From the NCBI RefSeq assembly GCF_036311985.1, contig NZ_JAZDCJ010000060.1: 14,105 nucleotides of DNA; one strand, 5' to 3'. The notes beneath the pieces are model-generated. The model saw only the letters and a program-made list of their open reading frames with translations. It ran no database searches and was not told the DNA's origin. How positions within the stretch are numbered: the stretch's first letter is position 1; the number at the start of each line of letters is the position of its first letter. Position numbers and translations under genes: made by a program. Origin of the DNA: JAZDCJ01 sp036311985 (GTDB lineage: Bacteria; Actinomycetota; Actinomycetes; Actinomycetales; Micrococcaceae). Below are positions 1 through 5,047 of this stretch, in pieces.

Positions 1-127
1 CAACGATGGCCGACCCCGCCGAAACGAATCAGTGGGCAGATCTGTTGGCCATAACCGGGCAGTTTTACTGGCCACCAGCGGGCACATCAACTGGCCGCCC
101 ATGGGCAGAACGTAATGGCCATTGACA
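1..127. mobile_element. End of an IS21-family-like insertion sequence
   Basis: The first 127 bases contain a regular array of short motifs and end in GGCCATTGACA, whose complement TGTCAATGGCC resembles IS21-family ends as I recall them. IS21-type elements carry several internal terminal repeats that bind the IstA transposase, which fits the array. No transposase gene is visible because the window starts inside the element. The boundary at about 127-129 is set by the end of the TGACA motif and by the reading frame that opens immediately after it (its upstream stop, at 123-125, lies inside the element). The target-site duplication cannot be seen without the other end. The family assignment is by recall and was not searched. 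Confidence 0.6.
34..120. repeat. 23-bp periodic terminal repeats of the IS end
   Basis: GGGCA recurs at 34, 57, 80 and 103, exactly every 23 bases. TGGCC recurs at 46, 69, 92 and 116, at 23, 23 and 24 bases. Each unit therefore has the form GGGCA, seven bases, TGGCC, then about six bases. The intervening bases vary, so these are degenerate protein-binding repeats rather than a copied block or a CRISPR array. Confidence 0.75.
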
Positions 128-269
128 CAAGAGGCGACTTCCGGGAGAGACACCTAGCCAAGCGGCCTCACGTATCGTCAAGCAGTATGGACCCAAGCAC
201 GCGACATCGGCGGCTACGAAGTCCTACATTCAGCAAATCAAGAAGCATCTCTCACGGACCGGAAAGTAG
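128..269 (+). pseudogene. C-terminal remnant of a gene cut by the IS element
   Basis: A frame with codons starting at 129 runs open for 47 codons to TAG at 267-269. It contains no ATG and meets a stop only inside the IS end. The visible tail is lysine-rich and begins KRRLPGETPSQ, ending IQQIKKHLSRTGK. The next gene starts eight bases after the stop, and its likely ribosome-binding site lies within this tail, so the three reading frames look like one former operon. A basic C-terminal tail upstream of small immunity-like genes suggests the toxin end of a polymorphic toxin, but no catalytic motif is visible and this is inference. An alternative is a start-less chance frame in intergenic DNA. Confidence 0.45.
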
Positions 270-277
270 GTGGCACC

Positions 278-499
278 TTGCAGATGTGGATTGCCGTGCA
301 CAGATACTTGAGCAGGTACACGTACGGGAGCGATGCGAGGAACACGCACATGCTGGGCTACTTCACCAGCCGGGAGCTCGCCGAGCGTGCCGTGGCCAAC
401 CGCCGAACTGAGCCCGGCTTTCGAGACTATCCGGACGACTTCGAGATCGTACAGGTCACACTGGACTCGATCATCGACCCACCGATCAGGATGAGCTGA
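278..499 (+). CDS. Small protein, DUF7336-like, possible immunity protein
   Basis: This 73-residue protein has the pattern I associate with DUF7336-like small proteins: an N-terminal strand (WIAVHRYLS), then LGYFTSRELAERAV, then PGFRDYPDDFEIV, then a strand and an acidic end. Its function is unknown. The start is TTG at 278, seven bases after a GTAGG-like site; ATG at 284 is an alternative that removes two residues. It has no signal peptide or membrane segment. It aligns along most of its length with the next gene, and its TGA overlaps that gene's ATG by one base, implying translational coupling. Codon use is less GC-biased than in the rest of the window. An immunity role is inferred only from position after a truncated reading frame. 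Confidence 0.7.
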   Translation: MQMWIAVHRYLSRYTYGSDARNTHMLGYFTSRELAERAVANRRTEPGFRDYPDDFEIVQVTLDSIIDPPIRMS

Positions 500-816
500 T
501 GCCCGGGAAGACTTTCGAATCCACTGAGACCGGTCAGCGGTCTGAGCGTGTGTGGTGTCTCAAGCTCGTGCAGAAGGAACACAACCGGTTGAACGGCCAC
601 CCGGAAGCGCTCTACGGAGTCTTCTCCACACGCGAGAAGGCCGTGGAGGCGCGAGACATCCTGATCCGAAAGAAGGGGCGCAGACCGGGCAAGTTCCGAA
701 TCGTCATGGAGGATGTCGACTCCGAATACGACGAAGGCGGCTTCTTCGAGTACGTCATGACGCCGCCACCCGGCCGGCGGGGCAGGAAGCTGTTCGCAGA
801 AATCAAATGGGACTAG
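499..816 (+). CDS. Small protein, DUF7336-like paralogue of its neighbour
   Basis: This 105-residue protein starts at an ATG overlapping the previous TGA (TGATG at 497-501), with CAGG about eight bases upstream as the ribosome-binding site. Residues 19-80 follow the same plan as the upstream protein: VWCLKLVQKEHN, YGVFSTREKAVEARD, GKFRIVMEDVDS. It adds an acidic-to-glycine segment (YDEGGFFEYV) and a basic tail (PPPGRRGRKLF). The two are probably tandem duplicates that have diverged. No enzymatic motif or signal sequence is visible and the function is unknown. It is convergent with the exporter gene, whose stop is 37 bases away. An alternative to an immunity role is a small accessory protein of the lost upstream gene. 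Confidence 0.75.
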   Translation: MPGKTFESTETGQRSERVWCLKLVQKEHNRLNGHPEALYGVFSTREKAVEARDILIRKKGRRPGKFRIVMEDVDSEYDEGGFFEYVMTPPPGRRGRKLFAEIKWD

Positions 817-852
817 AGCCGGGTTCCACCGTCACCTCCGCACGAGGGCCTC

Positions 853-2742
853 CTACGCGGAGACGGGCTCGCGCCGCCCCGCCAGCCGGGCGTAGCGTCC
901 GCCCGCCGCGAGGAGCTCCTGCGGCGTGCCGCGCTCGGCGATCCGCCCGTCCTCGAGGACCACGAGCTGGTCCGCGTCCTCGATGGTGGAGAGCCGGTGG
1001 GCGATCGTCAGGGTCGTGCGGCCCTCTGCGAGCCGGTCCAGCGCCGCCTGCACCTCCGCCTCGGTCGAGTTGTCCAGGGCCGAGGTGGCCTCGTCGAGGA
1101 CGAGGACCTTCGGGTTGCGCAGCAGGGTGCGGGCGATGGCCAGGCGCTGCTGCTCGCCGCCGGAGAAGCGGTGGCCGCGGGCGCCGACCACGGTGTCCAG
1201 CCCTTCGGGCAGCGAAGCCACGAGGGAGGCGATGCGCGCCGCCGCGAGGGCGTTCCACAGCTGCGCCTCCGTGGCGCCGGGCGCGGCGAGCAACAGGTTC
1301 TCGCGGATCGAGGCGTGCTGCAGGTAGGACTCCTGGGAGACGACGCCGACGATTCCCGCGAGGTCGTCCGGGTGCAGCTCCCGCACCTCCACCCCGTCGA
1401 TCGACAGACGGCCCGCGCTCGGGTCGAAGAGCCGCGGCAGGAGGGCGCCGAGCGTGGACTTGCCGGATCCCGTCGGCCCGACGACGGCCGTCGTGGTCCC
1501 GGCCCCGAGGACCAGGTCGATGCCGCGCAGGACCGGGGCCCCGTCGTCGTACGCGAAATCCACGCCCTCGAAGCGGACCTCGCCCCGCACGGCGCGCGGA
1601 TCCAGCCGCACGGGGCGCACGGGAGGGGCGACGTCCGGGACCAGGTCGAGGTACTCGAAGATGCGGCTGAAGAGCGCCATCGCGGTGACCCACTGCACGC
1701 CGACGTTGAGCAGTCCCATGATGGGACGGAAGATCGCGCCCTGCAGGGCCGTGAACGCCACGAGCGTGCCGATCGTCATGCCGCCGGAAACGGCCGGGAA
1801 TCCCGCCGCGAGGTAGATGACCGCGGGGATCGCCGCGAAGACGATCCCCATGGTGGCCATGCGCCAGCGGCCGGCCAGCTGCGAGCGCAGCTCCAGGCCG
1901 ATGAGCCGCTCGGAGGACTCCGCGAAGCGCGCGGCGTCCCGGCCCGTGGTGCCGAGCGTCTTGGCCAGGCGGACGCCGGAGACGGAGAGCCCCTCCTCGA
2001 CGAAGGTGTGCAGGCCGGCCAGCTCGCGCTGGCGCTCCGCGGTGATGTCGCGGCGCAGCAGGGCCACGCGGCGGCTCAGGTAGATGGCCGGGGGCAGGAC
2101 CAGGAGGGACAGCAGGCTCAGCTGCGGGGAGAGGGCGATCATCGCGACGGCGGTCGCGACGGCGGTGGTCAGGTTCGAGGCCACCGACGTCGCGGTGCTC
2201 GTCACGACGGACTGCATGCCCGAGATGTCGTGGGTGAGCCGGGATTGGACCTCGCCCCCGCGGGTCCGGGTGAAGAAGCCGAGCGATTGGCGCTGGACGT
2301 GGGTGAAGAGCGCGGTGCGCAGGGCGTGCATGACGCGCTGGCCCATGCGCGTGGCCATCCAGGTCTGGACGACGCCGATCACGGCGGTCGCGGCGGCGAC
2401 GGCCACGAGCCCGCCGGCGAGCCAGGCCAGGAGCGCGGTGTCCTGGTGCGGCAGCGCGTCGTCGATGATGGCCCGGACCAGGAAGGGCTGGGCGAGGCCG
2501 ATCACCGAGGACGCGCTGATGAGCAGGACGACGACGGCGAGGGTGCCGCGGTGGGGGGAGAAGAGCGCCGCGATGCGGCGCAGGCTGACCGGGTGGCTCG
2601 TGAGCTGGCTGCGGTCGGCGGGGTCGACGCGTGCGGGGCCGCGGCCGCCGGACGCGCCGGGAAGTTCGGGACCGTCCTGGCTGCGACCGCCGGATCGGCG
2701 GGAGCGGGACGGGGTGGCAGCGGAATGAAGGGTCGCTGTCAT
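853..2742 (-). CDS. ABC exporter, fused membrane and ATPase domains
   Basis: This 629-residue half-transporter should dimerise in the membrane and export a lipid, drug or peptide using ATP. A polar, Arg/Gly-rich N-terminus of about 50 residues precedes six predicted membrane segments (roughly 60-90, 105-130, 185-205, 208-225, 295-325, 328-355). The nucleotide-binding domain has Walker A GPTGSGKST (422-430), Q-loop Q470, signature FSGGEQQ (526-532), Walker B VLVLDE (546-551) and H-loop H582, so it appears catalytically intact. The ATG at 2742 has GGAGGT eight bases upstream. It is divergent from a small gene and a MarR regulator, a common layout for a drug-responsive exporter, but the substrate cannot be read from sequence. 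Length matches the MsbA/BmrA-type family plus the N-terminal extension. Confidence 0.93.
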   Translation of the reverse strand: MTATLHSAATPSRSRRSGGRSQDGPELPGASGGRGPARVDPADRSQLTSHPVSLRRIAALFSPHRGTLAVVVLLISASSVIGLAQPFLVRAIIDDALPHQDTALLAWLAGGLVAVAAATAVIGVVQTWMATRMGQRVMHALRTALFTHVQRQSLGFFTRTRGGEVQSRLTHDISGMQSVVTSTATSVASNLTTAVATAVAMIALSPQLSLLSLLVLPPAIYLSRRVALLRRDITAERQRELAGLHTFVEEGLSVSGVRLAKTLGTTGRDAARFAESSERLIGLELRSQLAGRWRMATMGIVFAAIPAVIYLAAGFPAVSGGMTIGTLVAFTALQGAIFRPIMGLLNVGVQWVTAMALFSRIFEYLDLVPDVAPPVRPVRLDPRAVRGEVRFEGVDFAYDDGAPVLRGIDLVLGAGTTTAVVGPTGSGKSTLGALLPRLFDPSAGRLSIDGVEVRELHPDDLAGIVGVVSQESYLQHASIRENLLLAAPGATEAQLWNALAAARIASLVASLPEGLDTVVGARGHRFSGGEQQRLAIARTLLRNPKVLVLDEATSALDNSTEAEVQAALDRLAEGRTTLTIAHRLSTIEDADQLVVLEDGRIAERGTPQELLAAGGRYARLAGRREPVSA

Positions 2743-2794
2743 GGGACACCACCTCCAGTGGGTGACGGGTGCGGGTTCCGCACCGGGTAATACC

Positions 2795-2835
2795 GAGGTT
2801 ACCTCACAATGTGGTTGCAGGTCAAATGTTCAACC
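2795..2835. promoter_or_regulatory. Palindrome cluster, candidate MarR operator
   Basis: Three symmetric elements are packed in 41 bases: GAGGTTACCTC (2795-2805), CACAATGTG (2805-2813), and GGTTG...CAACC with 5-base arms spanning 2813-2835. All overlap the predicted exporter promoter and precede the plus-strand genes. MarR-family dimers bind short palindromes of this size, so one or more is a plausible site for the regulator encoded at 3191. Which one, if any, is inference. Confidence 0.4.
2796..2825 (-). promoter_or_regulatory. Predicted promoter of the ABC exporter
   Basis: On the minus strand, TTGACC (2825-2820) and TAACCT (2801-2796) lie 18 bases apart, a good sigma-70/SigA-type pair. 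Transcription would start near 2789, leaving a leader of about 46 bases that contains the GGAGGT site. The -10 sits inside the palindrome described separately, so a bound repressor could block it. Confidence 0.5.
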
Positions 2836-2867
2836 TCCGCGCGGGGTCCCTCCCGGCACCCGGAACC

Positions 2868-2873
2868 TAGAAT
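2868..2873 (+). promoter_or_regulatory. Candidate -10 box for the small gene and MarR
   Basis: TAGAAT in the context CCTAGAATGGAG resembles the -10 contexts found before other genes in this window. No convincing -35 is present 17 bases upstream. It would give a leader of about 40 bases before ATG 2923, or a nearly leaderless start at the in-frame GTG 2878. Confidence 0.4.
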
Positions 2874-2922
2874 GGAGGTGACGGGAAACCCCCGCCCACG
2901 GCAGGAAAGCCAGGTGGTCGCC

Positions 2923-3180
2923 ATGGCCCGCGCAATCGAACACCCCTCCGAGAACCCGATCGGCCCCATGCAGCGCCACGGCCCCTTCACGGCGCACGCC
3001 GCGGCGGACAGTCCCGGTCAGCCGCACCTCGCCGGAGCGCAGATCCCCGGCCCGGGAGCGGGCCGGCTGCTCGCCGGCCAGGACGGACGTTTGCCGGACG
3101 ACGCCGCCGATCCGCTCGAGCGCGAAGGCCACCTCCCCGGCGCCCGCGGCTTCCTGAGCCGGCTGACGCGGCGCCGATAG
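2923..3180 (+). CDS. Small hypothetical protein upstream of MarR
   Basis: This 85-residue reading frame is Gly/Pro/Ala/Asp-rich and ends in a basic tail (FLSRLTRRR). I do not recognise it. Nearly every third codon position is G or C, as expected for a real gene here, though that bias also creates spurious frames. ATG 2923 follows AGGTGG with six bases between; in-frame GTG 2914, GTG 2878 and ATG 2872 would extend it. It has no signal peptide, membrane segment or cysteine. It precedes the MarR gene by ten bases on the same strand and diverges from the exporter, so it may be co-transcribed with the regulator. It could also be a long leader region rather than a protein. Confidence 0.5.
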   Translation: MARAIEHPSENPIGPMQRHGPFTAHAAADSPGQPHLAGAQIPGPGAGRLLAGQDGRLPDDAADPLEREGHLPGARGFLSRLTRRR

Positions 3181-3183
3181 ACT
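3178..3183 (+). promoter_or_regulatory. -10 box giving a leaderless MarR transcript
   Basis: TAGACT ends seven bases before ATG 3191 in the context TAGACTGGGGCGC, so transcription should start at or next to the ATG. Its first three bases are the TAG stop of the preceding small gene. No purine-rich ribosome-binding site other than GGGG is present. The -35 is weak. Confidence 0.45.
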
Positions 3184-3190
3184 GGGGCGC

Positions 3191-3658
3191 ATGTCCGCCT
3201 CGCCGTCCGACTCCCCAGACCTGGGCGAGCTGTTCCACACCGCCTTCCGCGGCCTGCGCCGGCTCTGGGCCGAGCAGCTGGCCCCCTACGGGCTCACGCC
3301 GCACCAGTGGCGGGCCCTGCATGCGGTCGTCGGGCACGCCGACGACGCCGGGGCCGCGCCCGGAGTGCGCCTCAAGGACCTCGCCGCCGCCCTCCGGATC
3401 GCCCCGCGCTCGGCCACCGAGGTCGTGGACCTCCTCGAGGCCCAGGACCTGGTCCGGCGCCGCCCCGACCCCGTGGACCGCCGGGCCGTCCTCGTCGACG
3501 TGACGCAGAAGGGCGCGCGCCTCCACGCGGCCGTGAGGGAGTCGCGGCGCACGAGCAGCGACGAGTACTTCTCCCGGCTCGACGCCGCCGACCGCCGCGA
3601 GCTCGCCCGCCTGCTGGCCGGCCTGCGCTCGGCCTCCGACGACCAGGCGCCCGCCTGA
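3191..3658 (+). CDS. MarR-family transcriptional regulator
   Basis: This 155-residue protein is a dimeric winged-helix DNA-binding regulator. The N-terminal helices (about 10-48) contain LTPHQWRALHAV, typical of MarR proteins. The helix-turn-helix covers about 58-90 (RLKDLAAALRIAPRSATEVVDLLE, broken as LKDLAAALRI and SATEVVDLLE), followed by the wing RRRPDPVDRRAVLVDVTQKG at about 89-108. The C-terminal helices (about 110-148) would form the dimer interface. MarR proteins commonly repress a divergent efflux pump and release DNA on binding a small aromatic or oxidant. The divergent ABC exporter at 853-2742 is the obvious target. The start is ATG 3191 and the gene is convergent with the glycosyltransferase 24 bases downstream. 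Confidence 0.92.
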   Translation: MSASPSDSPDLGELFHTAFRGLRRLWAEQLAPYGLTPHQWRALHAVVGHADDAGAAPGVRLKDLAAALRIAPRSATEVVDLLEAQDLVRRRPDPVDRRAVLVDVTQKGARLHAAVRESRRTSSDEYFSRLDAADRRELARLLAGLRSASDDQAPA

Positions 3659-3682
3659 CCGCCGGGGGCCGGCCGCTCGCGG

Positions 3683-4978
3683 CTAGGCGCTCATGGCCCG
3701 CACCGCGAGCCCTGCCCGCGTCATGAGCGCGTCGAAGACCCGCATCCGCCCGAAGCGCAGGGCGTAGCCGCGCGCCCGCGCCGCGCGTTCCGCCCGTTCC
3801 CGCCCCGTGAGCGTCAGCGCGGCGTCAAGGGCCCGGGCGATCGCCGCCGGATCGCCCGGGGGCACCACGAGCGCGGTGTCGCCGACGGCTTCGAGCGTGC
3901 CGCCGACGTCCGTCGTGATCACGGGGCCGCCACCGGCCAGCATGGACTCGGCGAGCGTGATGCCGAAGGTCTCCACGAACTCCGGCAGCGGCTTGGTCGC
4001 CAGCACGTAGGCCGCGCTGCCCGCCATGATGTGGGGCTTCTCGGCGTCGTCGACGTCGGTCAGGAACGTGATCCGCTCCGCGGCCGGGGAGGCGGCGGCG
4101 ACGGCGCGCAGCTGTTCCTCCCCCGGGCCGCATCCGACGACGACGAGCCGCGTCCCGGCCGCGGCGCGGCTCGCGGCGAATCCCGCGATGAGGTCGTCGA
4201 TGCCCTTGGCCGGCATGAGCCGGGACAGGGACAGCACGTAGCCGCCGGGTTCGAGCCCGCGCGCGTCCAGGACCCGGGCGGTCTCGGCCGGGTCCAGGGT
4301 GGTCCACGCCGCGGTGTCGATGGCCGGGTAGGAGACGCCGACGCGCTGCCGGCAGGCCGCGGCGAAGCGCGTGCCGTGGCGGATATCGAGCTCCGCCGCG
4401 GCCTCCACGATCGCCTCGATCGTGTACCGGGAGACGGCCACGCACTGGTCCTGGGAGAGGTAGGCGGACAGCAGGCGCGCGGCCGCGCCGAAGTCGTCGG
4501 CCGCCACGGCGGCCCGCACCACGTTGGTGATGTCGCTCCCGACGGCCTCGGCGATCGTCGTGACGTTGACGGGCAGTCCCGTGGCCCGCGCCGTCGTGAG
4601 CGCATCCGCGACGGCGAGTGTGTGCGGCATGAGGTACAGGCTCATGGCCACGGTCGGCACGCCGTCGGTGAACAGCTCGACGAGCCGGCCCGTGAGCGCC
4701 GTGAGGTGGCGCCCGTCGGGGATCTTGTAGTCGCCGACGGGCTCCGGCCGCTCGACCGTGATCCCGTGCGAATACTCCAGGATGCGGTCCGCCGGCTTGA
4801 GCGGCAGGCCCGTGGCCTCGAGCAGCCCGATCGGCCACGTGAGGATCCGCACGTCGTCGAAGCCGCGCAGCAGGGCGGCCTCGGCGAGGTTGCGGGCCTC
4901 GACCGAGTGGCCGCAGATCACGGGGTCGGCGCGGACCACGATGACGAGGCGCCGCGTGGGGAGGGTGCTGCTGACCAT
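3683..4978 (-). CDS. GT4-family glycosyltransferase
   Basis: This 431-residue retaining GT-B glycosyltransferase moves a sugar from a nucleotide donor. The C-terminal donor domain shows YVLSLSRLMPAKG (247-259), VVGCGP (280-285) and the EX7E pair E336/E344 in EFVETFGITLAES, all expected of GT4. The N-terminal acceptor domain contains GHSVEARNLAEAAL (23-36), RPEPVGDYK (77-85) and TIAEAVGSDITNV (141-153), which I recall as a distinct GT4 subgroup rather than generic wall or exopolysaccharide enzymes. It has no signal peptide or membrane segment. ATG 4978 follows AAGGAGA with five bases between. It lies 69 bases downstream of a GH92-type hydrolase on the same strand. A glycosyl- or mannosyl-glycerate-type solute synthase is possible, but the substrate is not determined. 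Confidence 0.88.
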   Translation of the reverse strand: MVSSTLPTRRLVIVVRADPVICGHSVEARNLAEAALLRGFDDVRILTWPIGLLEATGLPLKPADRILEYSHGITVERPEPVGDYKIPDGRHLTALTGRLVELFTDGVPTVAMSLYLMPHTLAVADALTTARATGLPVNVTTIAEAVGSDITNVVRAAVAADDFGAAARLLSAYLSQDQCVAVSRYTIEAIVEAAAELDIRHGTRFAAACRQRVGVSYPAIDTAAWTTLDPAETARVLDARGLEPGGYVLSLSRLMPAKGIDDLIAGFAASRAAAGTRLVVVGCGPGEEQLRAVAAASPAAERITFLTDVDDAEKPHIMAGSAAYVLATKPLPEFVETFGITLAESMLAGGGPVITTDVGGTLEAVGDTALVVPPGDPAAIARALDAALTLTGRERAERAARARGYALRFGRMRVFDALMTRAGLAVRAMSA

Positions 4979-5002
4979 GGCGGTCTCCTTCTCTTCCGAT
5001 GC

Positions 5003-5026
5003 CGGCGGCGCCTCGTGGCGCCGCCG
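5003..5026. terminator. Perfect 10-bp hairpin between GH92 and GT4 genes
   Basis: CGGCGGCGCC, loop TCGT, GGCGCCGCCG forms a perfect ten-pair GC-only stem with a four-base loop. It sits between the hydrolase stop (5048) and the transferase start (4978). No T-run follows on either strand, so it may be a weak U-less terminator, an attenuator, or an mRNA-stabilising element that sets different levels for the two genes. Confidence 0.5.
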
Positions 5027-5047
5027 TGTGGTGCCGTGGCGGGGGGT

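Noticed and set aside
34..120. Regular 23-bp repeats as a CRISPR array
   Set aside because: Only 5-base motifs are conserved, there are no repeat/spacer blocks, and the array ends at a transposon-like terminus.
115..411. 98-residue plus-strand reading frame
   Set aside because: It begins inside the IS end and overlaps both the truncated frame and the better-supported small gene at 278.
836..862. CTCCGC...GCGGAG stem as terminator between the small gene and the exporter
   Set aside because: It is a six-base stem with a 15-base loop and no T-run, overlapping the exporter stop; too weak to call.
997..2790. 597-codon plus-strand open frame opposite the exporter
   Set aside because: It is a shadow of a clearly conserved ABC exporter, of low complexity and without recognisable motifs.
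2874..2881. GGAGGTGA as a strong ribosome-binding site
   Set aside because: No start codon lies 5-10 bases downstream; the nearest supported start (2923) has its own site.
3672..3683. GCCGCTCGCGGC as bidirectional terminator between MarR and GT4
   Set aside because: It is only a four-pair stem once a loop is allowed, with no T-run; expected by chance at this GC content.
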